Shown: in pieces, positions 51,855 through 60,527 of the stretch
Position numbering within the stretch: the first letter of the stretch is position 1
How the letters are laid out: each line of letters begins with the position of its first letter
NCBI GenBank assembly: GCA_934462715.1
Contig: CAKSIJ010000014.1
Coordinates: 1 to 64,000, forward strand
DNA length: 64,000 nt
DNA from: an uncultured Clostridia bacterium
GTDB taxonomy: Bacteria > Bacillota > Clostridia > UBA1381
Reading direction: 5' to 3'
Program-made: the position numbers and the translations under genes
Notes under the pieces: model-generated
Databases searched by the model: none
The model's input: the letters and a program-made list of their open reading frames with translations, nothing else
Told to the model about the DNA's origin: nothing

Positions 51855-52940
51855 TTATTTTTTAATATACTTGACGGCAGCCGTTATTTCTTCCTCCGTA
51901 ACATCAGTACACTGATATACGCTGCCTATATTTTTTGGCAAAACAAACTTAATTTTGCCCGAAGTCGTTTTTTTATCCTTACCCATTGCTTCTCTGATCT
52001 TTTCCGTATCTTCAATCTCGGTTTTGGTTTTAAAGCCGTAATCCCTCAAGATATTTTCAAGCTCTGAAAACTCTTTTTCGGAGAACACGTTTCTTTTCAT
52101 AGCAATATAAGCCGCCGCCAACATTCCCAAACCCACACATTCGCCGTGCGAAAGCTTAAACCCGGAGCAGGCTTCAACCGCATGGCCTATCGTGTGACCG
52201 AAATTCAGATCTGCTCTCAAGCCGTTTTCAAATTCATCTTTTACCACAACGTCTGCCTTTATTGAGCAATTTTCAAAAGCCATATCTGCCAAAACCGAGC
52301 TGTCAAGCTTTTCTATAGCAGCTTTGTTATTTTTCAGATAATCAAAAAACACTTTGTTTCTTATCATTCCGTGCTTGATTACCTCGCCCATTCCGGAAAT
52401 AAATTCTCTTTTTGGAAGCGATTTGAGCGTAGAGGTGTTTATATACACCAGCTTAGGCTGATGAAATGCGCCGAGAATATTTTTTGCGTTCATGAAATCA
52501 ACCCCGGTTTTACCGCCGACGCTGCTGTCCGACTGACTCAAAAGCGTTGTCGGCACTTGTATAAAATCTATACCTCTCATGTATATTGCCGCCGCAAAGC
52601 CTGCCATATCTCCGACAACTCCGCCGCCGAACGCGGCAATCAGACTTTTTCTGTCAAGACCGTTTTCAATGCACGCTTTGCATATACCTAGAACCGAATC
52701 CATGTTTTTATTCTGTTCTCCGCTTGCCAAAACATATTTTGAAGCTTCAAATCCGTGCGCCGAAAGCTTCTCCATAATCTCATCCGCATACAGACGGTTC
52801 ACATTATCGTCCGTAACGACCATAATCTTTTTATAATTCCCTGCGGATTCTATTTTATCACATAAATTTTCAAAATCAATATCAAAATATATATTATAAG
52901 ATTTTTCAGCTAAATCAACAAATAATTCTTTCAAAATCAA
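51855..52940 (-). CDS. aroB: 3-dehydroquinate synthase
   Basis: 361 residues. Second step of the shikimate pathway, using NAD and a divalent metal. AFGGGVVGDMAGFAAAIYMRG, QVPTTLLSQSDSSVGGKTGV (partly), AFHQPK, GMGEVIKHG and NFGHTIGHAVE (metal His) are all present. The other aro genes are absent from the window. It begins the aroB-lspA-rluD transcript. Confidence 0.96.
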   Translation of the reverse strand: MILKELFVDLAEKSYNIYFDIDFENLCDKIESAGNYKKIMVVTDDNVNRLYADEIMEKLSAHGFEASKYVLASGEQNKNMDSVLGICKACIENGLDRKSLIAAFGGGVVGDMAGFAAAIYMRGIDFIQVPTTLLSQSDSSVGGKTGVDFMNAKNILGAFHQPKLVYINTSTLKSLPKREFISGMGEVIKHGMIRNKVFFDYLKNNKAAIEKLDSSVLADMAFENCSIKADVVVKDEFENGLRADLNFGHTIGHAVEACSGFKLSHGECVGLGMLAAAYIAMKRNVFSEKEFSELENILRDYGFKTKTEIEDTEKIREAMGKDKKTTSGKIKFVLPKNIGSVYQCTDVTEEEITAAVKYIKK

Positions 52941-52979
52941 TCACCCTTAATCAAAAATATTTTAGTCACAAAAGAGTGC

Positions 52980-53011
52980 AAAAGGGCTGCTGAAATTACA
53001 GCATCCCTTTT
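52980..53011 (-). terminator. Terminator after the activase gene
   Basis: AAAAGGG-TGCTG and CAGCA-CCCTTTT pair around AAATTA; T-rich DNA follows. It ends the glycyl-radical operon 41 bases past its stop. Confidence 0.85.
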
Positions 53012-53052
53012 ATATATTAAACCATGTAATTTTACATTTGCATATACAGACT

Positions 53053-53841
53053 TTATCCACCTATCTGACACCCATCACCGAATATACCGCGCGCCGCATT
53101 ATACAGCTTCTGCATATAATCATCGGTCATAGGCTCTGTGCCCTTCAGCAGATATTCTCTGCCCAGTCCGGCATATTTATCCTCGCCCATTCTGTGGTAC
53201 GGAAGAAGATGAAGTTTTTCGACTCCGAGTGATTTTGCAAATTTTGCAATTTCCGATATTTCTTCAACGGTATTGTTAAAAGTCGGGATAACAGGCACTC
53301 TTATTGTGAGATTCGCACCGCTGTCCTTTATCCTTTTCGCATTTTCAAGAACAAGCTCGTTAGTATGTCCTATAAATTTCTTGTGCTTCTGCGGATTCAT
53401 GTGCTTAATATCCATTAAAACATAATCAAGATATTTCAAAAATCTTTCGATTACGTCAAAGCCCGCAAAGCCTGTTGTTTCTATTGCCGTTGTCAGTCCC
53501 ATGTCCTTAGCGGCTCTCAGCAGGGCAACTCCGAAATCCGGCTGCAAAAGCGATTCTCCGCCCGAAAGGGTCAGACCTCCGCCCGAACGCTTATAGTACG
53601 GTGCGTCCTTTATTACCTCCTGCATAACCTCTCTGACGGTTACGTCCCTGCCGATTATCTTCTCTTTTCCTCCAAAGGTCATCGGCTGTATTTTAAATTC
53701 CTGCGATTCCGGATTGCAGCACCAGTGGCATCTGAAAGCACAGCCTTTTAAAAATACAATCGTTCTGATTCCGGGGCCGTCATGAATCGAATACTTTTGT
53801 ATATCAAAAATACGTCCCACGGTATTCATATAATCATTCAT
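53053..53841 (-). CDS. Glycyl-radical enzyme activating enzyme
   Basis: About 263 residues; radical-SAM enzyme that makes the glycyl radical on its partner. KGCAFRCHWCCNPESQ holds the CxxxCxxC cluster, SGGESLLQPDF the GGE motif. Unlike most activases of eliminase-type partners, there is no inserted ferredoxin-like double CxxCxxCxxxC domain after the cluster, so it is short like PFL activase. The ATG at 53841 follows GGAGGCATAT. It lies 32 bases after the partner gene. Confidence 0.93.
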   Translation of the reverse strand: MNDYMNTVGRIFDIQKYSIHDGPGIRTIVFLKGCAFRCHWCCNPESQEFKIQPMTFGGKEKIIGRDVTVREVMQEVIKDAPYYKRSGGGLTLSGGESLLQPDFGVALLRAAKDMGLTTAIETTGFAGFDVIERFLKYLDYVLMDIKHMNPQKHKKFIGHTNELVLENAKRIKDSGANLTIRVPVIPTFNNTVEEISEIAKFAKSLGVEKLHLLPYHRMGEDKYAGLGREYLLKGTEPMTDDYMQKLYNAARGIFGDGCQIGG

Positions 53842-53873
53842 ATATGCCTCCAAAGCTTCATAACCGCACGGTT

Positions 53874-56405
53874 TTATCTGTTAAATGCCTGTTCGGTACG
53901 GTTGATAATATCGTCCTGCAATGCCTTTGACAGCGTTGTGAACAATGCGCTGTAGCCTGCAACCCTTACTACAAGATTTCTGTAATTTTCGGGGTGCTTC
54001 TGTGCGTCAAGAAGCGTTTCCTTGCTTACAACATTAAACTGCATATGCATTCCCTTCTGATCGAAAAATGCCCGTATGTACGATGTAAAGTTGAACAGTC
54101 CCGACACGCCGCTCAGTGCCGACGGGTGGAATTTCTGGTTATACAGAGTACCGTTTGAAGCTATTTCATGATCAAGCTTCGCAACGGAATTAGCCGCCGC
54201 AGTCGGGCCTTTTGTGTCGCTTCCGGAGCATGGCCCTACGCCGTCGGCCACCGGAGTGTTGGCAAGTCTGCCGTCGGGAGTTGCACCGGTCTGATGTCCG
54301 AGCAAAACGTTTGCCGATACTGGGTAAAGTCCGGCCTGGAACATTCCTCCCCTCGGATTTTTATACTTTTCGACTTCCTTTGTATAAACATTTGCAACAT
54401 CACGGGCAAAATAATCAACCTCCGGAATATCGTTTCCGTATTTCGGCAGACTCTTTATTTTATCCAGAAGCTTTGCGTATTTCTGCTTTTCTTCCTCTGT
54501 TGCAAGTCCCTCCATGAACATCCTAAATATATCTTCTATCTGCTTGTCTGTTACGCTCTTGCCCTTCGATACCAGATCGGCAACCACGTCCTTGGTCGAT
54601 TTTTCCGCTTCTTCGGCGGTCATTCCGTGACCGTAATTATCCGAGAGTGCTTTTTTAAATTCAGCCAATGTGAGGTATTTTTCATTAAATACAAGCTCTT
54701 TAACAGCGTTCAGCCCGTCCGTAACATTGGCAATTCCAAAGCCCTGCGGACCTGTAAAGTTATATACCGCTCCGCCCTCCTGGATAGTTTTTCCTCTGCC
54801 TATGCAGTCCTCAATCATTGATGACTGGAACGGCAGCGGACATCTTTCACGGTGTGCATAATCTATCGCATTGTTCGCATTGACCATAAGCCTTATGTTA
54901 TATTCCATCTGCTTTTTGTAAGCGTCATAAAACTCGTCAAAGGTTTTCATATCCTCAACCTTGCCCGTTTCAAGTCCGACAAGCGTTCCCTTGTCATATC
55001 CGTTTGAAAATACAAGCTCAAGCGGACGGCACATATTAAAGAACGCAGCGTCATGCCAGCCGTCGGTTTTGCCCGGAACCTGAGGTTCAACGCAGCCTAT
55101 TATGTTATATCCTCTCGCCTCATCAAGCGGAATACCTCTGCTCATGAGTGCCGGAATAATTATTTCATCATTGTAATATGCCGGCAAGCCTACTCCCGTT
55201 CTTGTAAGCTCGGCGCACTTTAAAATAAATTCGTTCGGCGTTCCGTTCCATATTCTTACCGAAAATGACGGTGCAGGCAGCTGTGTATGCATTGAAGCCT
55301 GAATACACATATATGATAAGTCGTTTGTTGCGTCAAGTCCGTCCTTGGTTTGTCCTCCGGCGCAGAGATTCTGGAACAGGCTGTAGCCTGCAAAGCCCTC
55401 AGACGATACCTTATCTCTTACCTTATTAAGGTCATTGAATTTAACCCATATACAGTCAAGAAGCTCCTGAGCAAAATCTCTTGTAATCAAGCCCTTGTCT
55501 ATATCTGCTTTATAATACGGATACATATACTGATCAAACCGTCCCGGGGAAATCGAATGTCCGCTCGATTCAATCTGCAATAACATTTGTATAAACCAGA
55601 ATGCCTGGCAAGCCTCCATAAAGGTTTCGCACGGGTTTTCCGGTACTCTCCTGCAATTCTGCGCAATCAGCAAAAGCTCGCTTCTTCTTTGAATGCTTTC
55701 GCTCTCCTCCGCAAGCTTTTCGGCAAGGTCAGCATATCTGTTGGCATATGTAATTGCCGCTTCGGCACATATAATTACCGAATGAAGAAAATCACTCTTT
55801 TTCGGATAGTCTGCGTCATAAACCCTGCACTTTTCAAGCTCTGCCTCAGCCTCTGCTATCAGACCTTTATAGCCGATTCTTAAAATTTTTCCGTAGTCAA
55901 CGGTAAAATGACCTATTCCGTTGTAAAAATAATTACCCGGAGTGAATATGTTATGCTCGATTGCCGTAAGCGTTTCGGGCGACATATATGCGGTTGCAAG
56001 CTCGCTTGTTGTTTTACCTTTCCAGTAAGGATATATTCTGCGCAATACCGCTTTGTTTTCCTCCGATATGTAAAACGGATCTGCCTTTCTTGTTTCCACG
56101 GTATCAAGCTCGTCCTCAAGCCACTGATAGGAATATTCCGGGAACACCTGACAGCTTCTCGGTCTTTGGGTTGCACTTCCGACGATAAGCTCGTTTTCTC
56201 TTATGGTGATAGGTATGTTTTTCAGTATGTACGAAAATGCCAGCGCTCTTCTTCTCACAATCGGCTGACCCTCGGTTTGCTTGTAGCTTTCGGTCAAAAG
56301 CTCAGCTCTGTCGGTTTCTATCTGCGGCATATTCGCAAACAGCTCTGACTTTAATGCCGATATTCTCGGTGACATCAATATATCCGGAGTCTGAAATTCT
56401 GCCAT
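53874..56405 (-). CDS. Glycyl-radical enzyme, diol-dehydratase/eliminase type
   Basis: 843 residues. The thiyl site is GCVEP with Cys438 and Glu440; pyruvate formate-lyase has two adjacent cysteines instead, so this is not a formate C-acetyltransferase although databases often name such proteins so. The Cys-x-Glu pattern belongs to eliminases such as glycerol or propanediol dehydratase, choline lyase and hydroxyproline dehydratase. The C-terminal radical loop is RVAGYSALF with Gly817. HSISPGR at 283 is a substrate-side loop. The substrate is not determined. No microcompartment genes lie around it. Must be anaerobic. Confidence 0.92.
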   Translation of the reverse strand: MAEFQTPDILMSPRISALKSELFANMPQIETDRAELLTESYKQTEGQPIVRRRALAFSYILKNIPITIRENELIVGSATQRPRSCQVFPEYSYQWLEDELDTVETRKADPFYISEENKAVLRRIYPYWKGKTTSELATAYMSPETLTAIEHNIFTPGNYFYNGIGHFTVDYGKILRIGYKGLIAEAEAELEKCRVYDADYPKKSDFLHSVIICAEAAITYANRYADLAEKLAEESESIQRRSELLLIAQNCRRVPENPCETFMEACQAFWFIQMLLQIESSGHSISPGRFDQYMYPYYKADIDKGLITRDFAQELLDCIWVKFNDLNKVRDKVSSEGFAGYSLFQNLCAGGQTKDGLDATNDLSYMCIQASMHTQLPAPSFSVRIWNGTPNEFILKCAELTRTGVGLPAYYNDEIIIPALMSRGIPLDEARGYNIIGCVEPQVPGKTDGWHDAAFFNMCRPLELVFSNGYDKGTLVGLETGKVEDMKTFDEFYDAYKKQMEYNIRLMVNANNAIDYAHRERCPLPFQSSMIEDCIGRGKTIQEGGAVYNFTGPQGFGIANVTDGLNAVKELVFNEKYLTLAEFKKALSDNYGHGMTAEEAEKSTKDVVADLVSKGKSVTDKQIEDIFRMFMEGLATEEEKQKYAKLLDKIKSLPKYGNDIPEVDYFARDVANVYTKEVEKYKNPRGGMFQAGLYPVSANVLLGHQTGATPDGRLANTPVADGVGPCSGSDTKGPTAAANSVAKLDHEIASNGTLYNQKFHPSALSGVSGLFNFTSYIRAFFDQKGMHMQFNVVSKETLLDAQKHPENYRNLVVRVAGYSALFTTLSKALQDDIINRTEQAFNR

Positions 56406-56499
56406 TTTTCTCTCTCCTTTTTTCGGTGATTTTTTACTTTATAAGGTTTATTGTAATTTATATTTCCGCTATTTTATCAATTCATATTTTATTGCTTAC

Positions 56500-56528
56500 A
56501 GTATATCATAAAACTATAATCATTTCAA
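56500..56528 (-). promoter_or_regulatory. Promoter of the glycyl-radical operon
   Basis: Minus strand TTGAAA, 17 bp, TATACT, about 95 bases before the enzyme's ATG. Confidence 0.7.
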
Positions 56529-56629
56529 TAGATTTTATAAAAAATTTTTGATTTTTTTGATTTTTTTTGTTTTTCTTTGTTTTGTTTTTGTTTGCCGATT
56601 TTATTCTATATTTTTTTGAATTATTTTTC

Positions 56630-56658
56630 TTGACAAATACATACTCATATGATAGAAT
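56630..56658 (+). promoter_or_regulatory. Promoter of the thiamin operon
   Basis: TTGACA, 17 bp, TAGAAT; transcription should start about 56665, just before the TPP riboswitch. Confidence 0.8.
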
Positions 56659-56676
56659 AAATAAAAAAGAATAGTT

Positions 56677-56768
56677 CAGGGGAGCTTGTGTAAGTTCAGG
56701 CTGAGAGGAAGCAGACAGCTTCGACCCTATAACCTGATTTGGATAATGCCAACGTAGGAAAACAAGAC
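56677..56768 (+). promoter_or_regulatory. TPP riboswitch (THI element)
   Basis: Both halves of the aptamer are present: GGGGAGC, then CAGGCTGAGAGGAAG with the conserved CTGAGA, CTTCGACCCTATAACCTGAT, and GGATAATGCCAACGTAGGAA. It binds thiamin pyrophosphate and lowers expression of the salvage operon when TPP is plentiful. A terminator hairpin follows 12 bases on, so control is by transcription termination. Confidence 0.95.
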
Positions 56769-56779
56769 GGATTTTTCAG

Positions 56780-56815
56780 CGAAGTTACCGGAATCGGGTG
56801 GCTTCGTTTTATTTT
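56780..56815 (+). terminator. Riboswitch-controlled terminator
   Basis: CGAAG and CTTCG with inner ACC/GGT pairing, followed by TTTTATTTTT, placed between the TPP aptamer and cytX. It should form when TPP is bound. Confidence 0.8.
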
Positions 56816-56893
56816 TGCCGCCCGTAAGGAAGCTTACATTTTCTCCTGAACAAAAAACAAAGCTGCCTTACGCAGCGGAACAGGAGAATTATT

Positions 56894-58087
56894 ATGGAAG
56901 AAACAAAAACATCTGTACTGTCAAACTCACTGATATGGTTCGGAGCCGGAATATCCATTGCGGAAATTCTGACCGGAACGCTGATAGCGCCTCTCGGCTT
57001 TGCCAAAGGATTTTCGGCGGTTCTGCTCGGTCATATCATCGGCTGTCTTTTGCTGTTTGCCGCCGGAATTATCGGTGCAAGGACAGAAAAGAGCGCAATG
57101 GAAACGGTTAAGCAGTCATTCGGTCAAAAAGGCTCGCTGTTGTTTTCGTCACTGAATGTTTTGCAGCTTGTAGGCTGGACGGCAGTTATGATAGTATCGG
57201 GCTCGCAGGCGGCAAATGCCGTTACCGGCTTTGCCGGAGAATGGTTCTGGAGCGTTATTATCGGATTGCTCATTATCGTATGGATTATGATTGGAATCAA
57301 AAATCTCGATAAACTCAATTACATAATAATGGGAGCGTTATTCATTCTCACTATAGTAATGAGTACCGTTATATTCAAGGGTAATAATGCAATAATGCAG
57401 GGAGAAAACATAAGCTTCGGCGCAGCGGTTGAGCTTTCGGTGGCAATGCCTCTTTCATGGCTGCCGCTGATATCGGATTACACAAGATACGCAAAAAAAC
57501 CTGCCGCTGCAACTTTGGGCAGCTGTATAGCGTACTTTGCCGCCAGTATGTGGATGTATATTATAGGTATGGGTGCGGCAATGTTTACCGGAGAAACCGA
57601 TGTAGGTCTGATAATGACAAAGGCAGGTCTTGGTATTGCGGCAATCATTATCGTGATTTTCTCAACCGTGACAACAACCTTCCTTGACGCATATTCAGCC
57701 GGAGTGAGCTGTGAGAGCATTTCCAAAAAGCTTAAAGAAAAACCGGCTGCTGTTGCAGTCTGCGTAATCGGAATAATACTTGCCGTATTTACGCCGATTA
57801 CAAAGTTTGAGGACTTTTTATACATTATCGGCTCGGTATTTGCACCGATGATTGCAATTCAGATTACCGATTTCTTTATTTTGCATAAAGACAATTCGGA
57901 TAAAAGCGTTGATTGGATTAACATTGTGAGTTGGCTGATAGGATTCGTAATTTACAGAATTATGATGAAAATCGACACGCCGGTGGGCTACACACTTCCG
58001 GCAATGATAATCGTTTGCGTGATTACCGTTGCCGCAAGCAAGCTTTTCGGTACAAAAAAGTGTGACAGCCAAAATGCGGGACTTTGA
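56894..58087 (+). CDS. cytX: Hydroxymethylpyrimidine/cytosine-type permease CytX
   Basis: 397 residues, about twelve membrane helices, NCS1 family. NSLIWFGAGISIAEILTGTL, WTAVMIVSGSQA and PLSWLPLISDYTRYAKKP match the CytX subgroup, which is found under TPP riboswitches next to thiM/thiD and is thought to import the HMP moiety of thiamin. The gene is directly behind a TPP riboswitch here, which supports that role over cytosine uptake. AGGAG precedes the ATG. Confidence 0.9.
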   Translation: MEETKTSVLSNSLIWFGAGISIAEILTGTLIAPLGFAKGFSAVLLGHIIGCLLLFAAGIIGARTEKSAMETVKQSFGQKGSLLFSSLNVLQLVGWTAVMIVSGSQAANAVTGFAGEWFWSVIIGLLIIVWIMIGIKNLDKLNYIIMGALFILTIVMSTVIFKGNNAIMQGENISFGAAVELSVAMPLSWLPLISDYTRYAKKPAAATLGSCIAYFAASMWMYIIGMGAAMFTGETDVGLIMTKAGLGIAAIIIVIFSTVTTTFLDAYSAGVSCESISKKLKEKPAAVAVCVIGIILAVFTPITKFEDFLYIIGSVFAPMIAIQITDFFILHKDNSDKSVDWINIVSWLIGFVIYRIMMKIDTPVGYTLPAMIIVCVITVAASKLFGTKKCDSQNAGL

Positions 58088-58157
58088 TTTTAAACAACTG
58101 GAGTCTGTCTTATGCCGAAAGGTATAATTACTTTCTTGCCGACAGGATATGCCGAAA

Positions 58158-58208
58158 AAGGGTCAGCAGGCGGGGAGCGCCGCAGGCTGACCGGTGTATC
58201 TTTTTATA
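58158..58208 (+). terminator. Terminator-like hairpin between cytX and thiM
   Basis: GGTCAGC and GCTGACC close a GC-rich stem with an inner GCG/CGC pair, followed by GGTGTATCTTTTT. Just upstream (58102-58142) CTGTC/GACAG encloses TATGCCGAAAGGTATA, another stem. The block may attenuate thiM-thiE-thiD relative to cytX. Confidence 0.6.
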
Positions 58209-58211
58209 TAG

Positions 58212-58315
58212 CGATGGGAGTCTGTGTTTCAGATTGAGAGGAAGAAATTAATCTTCGACCGGCCAAAGGCTTTGGGAATCCATATTTCCCGGGCTTTTGC
58301 GGAATTAATTATGTA
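58212..58315 (+). promoter_or_regulatory. Degenerate half TPP riboswitch before thiM
   Basis: GGGAGTCTGTG, TTTCAGATTGAGAGGAAG and AATCTTCGACC match the 5' half of the TPP aptamer at 56677, with CTGAGA changed to TTGAGA. The pyrophosphate-binding half (AACCTGAT...GATAATGCCA) is absent; instead CCAAAGGCTTTGG and GGGAAA/TTTCCC stems follow. Either a decayed riboswitch or a different RNA element built from it. Confidence 0.6.
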
Positions 58316-58367
58316 AGCTTGATATGCGAATATCAAAATTTTCAATCATGAAAGGGAGATTTTTATT

Positions 58368-59195
58368 ATGTTGGGAAAAATGCTGGAGAATGTAAGAACA
58401 AAAACACCGCTGGTGCATAATATCACAAATTATGTAACCGTAAACGACTGCGCCAATATACTGTTGGCTTGCGGAGGCTCGCCGATTATGGCGGACGATT
58501 TGGACGATGTTAAGGACATCACAAAAATCTGCACAGCCCTGAACATTAATATCGGCACAATTCAAAGGGACTTAATACCCTCAATGCTTGCTGCGGGAAG
58601 AATATCAAACAGCTTAAACCACCCGGTTTTGCTTGATCCTGTCGGTGCAGGCGCTTCACGTATAAGAACAGAAACGTCGTTGGAGCTTATAGAAAACATA
58701 AAATTTACAGCCATAAGAGGAAACATTTCCGAAATCAAGGCTATCGCTTTAGGCTCCGGTGGCGCAAGGGGCGTTGACGCAGATATCACGGATTCCGTAA
58801 CGGACGAAACAATTCCGTCTGTTATAAAGTTTGCCCGTGATTTTTCCGTTAAAACAGGCGCAGTAATAGTCATTACCGGCGCAATAGATTTGGTTGTGAG
58901 CAAGGACAAGCAGTTTGTAATCAGAAACGGTCACCCCATGATGTCCTCCGTTACGGGAACAGGCTGTATGCTGAGTGCCATGACCGCCGCATATCTGGGC
59001 GCCAACCCCGGCAGCGAAGCCGAAGCGTGCGCCGCTGCGGTATGCGCAATGGGACTTTGCGGTGAATCGGCACATGAGCGTTTATCGGAGCGTGACGGAA
59101 ATTCAACCTACAGAAATATGATTATTGACGAGATATATAATCTGACACCCGAAAAACTGGAAAAGGGCGCTAAAATAACAGCCTATAACAGTTAA
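58368..59195 (+). CDS. thiM: Hydroxyethylthiazole kinase
   Basis: 275 residues. It phosphorylates the thiazole alcohol of thiamin for salvage. VRTKTPLVHNITNYVTVNDCAN, GGSPIMADD, PVLLDPVGAGASRIRTET and VTGTGCMLSAMTAAYLG are the family blocks; the last holds the catalytic Cys and anion hole. Followed by thiE after 48 bases. Confidence 0.96.
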   Translation: MLGKMLENVRTKTPLVHNITNYVTVNDCANILLACGGSPIMADDLDDVKDITKICTALNINIGTIQRDLIPSMLAAGRISNSLNHPVLLDPVGAGASRIRTETSLELIENIKFTAIRGNISEIKAIALGSGGARGVDADITDSVTDETIPSVIKFARDFSVKTGAVIVITGAIDLVVSKDKQFVIRNGHPMMSSVTGTGCMLSAMTAAYLGANPGSEAEACAAAVCAMGLCGESAHERLSERDGNSTYRNMIIDEIYNLTPEKLEKGAKITAYNS

Positions 59196-59243
59196 TCCGA
59201 TTTGTATTGGCGATAATTGTAAATAATGAAAGGGATAATATCT

Positions 59244-60527
59244 ATGAAGTGTGCAAGCAAAATTATGAGGCTATATGCCGTAACGGACAGAGCATGGCTT
59301 AACGGCGAAACATTATACGAACAGGTCGAAAAAGCCTTAAAGGGCGGCGTTACCTGCGTTCAGATCCGTGAAAAGGAAATGTCACACGAGGATTTTTTAA
59401 AGGAAGCCGTAGAAATAAATGAATTATGTAAAAAATACAGCGTTCCTCTTATAATAAATGATGATGTACAAGCAGCGGTCGAGTGCGGCGCAGACGGCAT
59501 TCATGTCGGACAAGAGGATATGAAGGTCGAAGATGTCAGAAAAATTGTCGGCGATAACATGATTATCGGCGTATCCGTCATAAATGCCGAACAGGCAAAA
59601 AAAGCCGTTGAGGGCGGAGCAGATTATCTCGGTGCCGGTGCTGTTTTCCCCACGTCAACAAAGCTTGACGCCGATTACATGACGTCAAGGGAATTAAAAG
59701 AGGTCTGTGCACTTTCCGATGTTCCCGTTGTTGCCATAGGCGGCATTAACAAAAATAATATCACCGAATTAAAAGGCAGCGGAATTGACGGAGTTGCGCT
59801 TGTATCGGCTATATTTGCAAGTAATGATATAACAAATGCGTGCAGGGAGCTTCTCGCTTTATCAGAGCAAACCGTCAAAACAAAAATCGCCGGTGCGGTT
59901 TTTGATATGGACGGTACGCTTCTTGATTCCATGCCGATGTGGGATAATATAGGCACCGATCTGGTAAAGCTTAAAGGCTGTACTCCAATTCCCGGATTAA
60001 GACAGTCAATCAGAAGCATGAGTCTCTATCAGGCAGCTTGCTTCATCAAAGAAAATCACCCGATCGGTGACAGTGTTCCGGAAATCATGGACGGAATCAA
60101 CAAGCTAACCGAGGACTACTATTTTAACAAAGCCGCAGCAAAAGAAAATGTCCGTGAATTTCTTACGCACCTAAAGGACGGCGGCGTTAAAATGTGCGTT
60201 GCAACCGCAACCGACAAATATCTCGCCGAAGCCGCTTTGAAAAAAGCCGGTTTATCGGACTTCTTTGAAAAAATATTTACCTGTACCGAAATCGGTCACG
60301 GCAAGGACGAGCCGGATATATTTAATAGAGCTTTGGAATATCTTGCGGTTGATAAGGATAAGCTTATGATATTTGAGGACGCTTCACACGCTGCCGAAAC
60401 GGCAAAAAAGGCAGGCTTTAAGGTATGCGGCGTTTATGACAGTGCCGAAACGGATTTTGACAAATTGTTGGATAATTCCGACATTTATATAAAATCATTT
60501 AAGAAAGCAGGAGATTACATTGATTAA
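59244..60527 (+). CDS. thiE: Thiamin-phosphate synthase fused to a HAD phosphatase
   Basis: About 427 residues. Residues 1-210 are a full ThiE barrel (LYAVTDRAWLNGETLYEQVE, TCVQIREKEM, INDDVQAAVECGADGIHVGQED, PTSTKLDADYM, VVAIGGINKNN; some quoted in part) that joins HMP-PP and thiazole phosphate. From about 213 a HAD hydrolase follows: AGAVFDMDGTLLDSMPMWD (nucleophile Asp), CVATATDK, and IFEDASHAAETAKKAG. The HAD part could remove the phosphate of thiamin phosphate or recycle a precursor; this is inference. I use the second ATG (59244) because AAAGGG lies 9 bases before it. Its stop overlaps the thiD start. Confidence 0.93.
   Translation: MKCASKIMRLYAVTDRAWLNGETLYEQVEKALKGGVTCVQIREKEMSHEDFLKEAVEINELCKKYSVPLIINDDVQAAVECGADGIHVGQEDMKVEDVRKIVGDNMIIGVSVINAEQAKKAVEGGADYLGAGAVFPTSTKLDADYMTSRELKEVCALSDVPVVAIGGINKNNITELKGSGIDGVALVSAIFASNDITNACRELLALSEQTVKTKIAGAVFDMDGTLLDSMPMWDNIGTDLVKLKGCTPIPGLRQSIRSMSLYQAACFIKENHPIGDSVPEIMDGINKLTEDYYFNKAAAKENVREFLTHLKDGGVKMCVATATDKYLAEAALKKAGLSDFFEKIFTCTEIGHGKDEPDIFNRALEYLAVDKDKLMIFEDASHAAETAKKAGFKVCGVYDSAETDFDKLLDNSDIYIKSFKKAGDYID

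Noticed and set aside
53874..56405. Pyruvate formate-lyase (pflB) identity for the glycyl-radical enzyme
   Set aside because: The active site is GCVEP, lacking the adjacent cysteine pair of PFL, so formate C-acetyltransferase activity is not supported.
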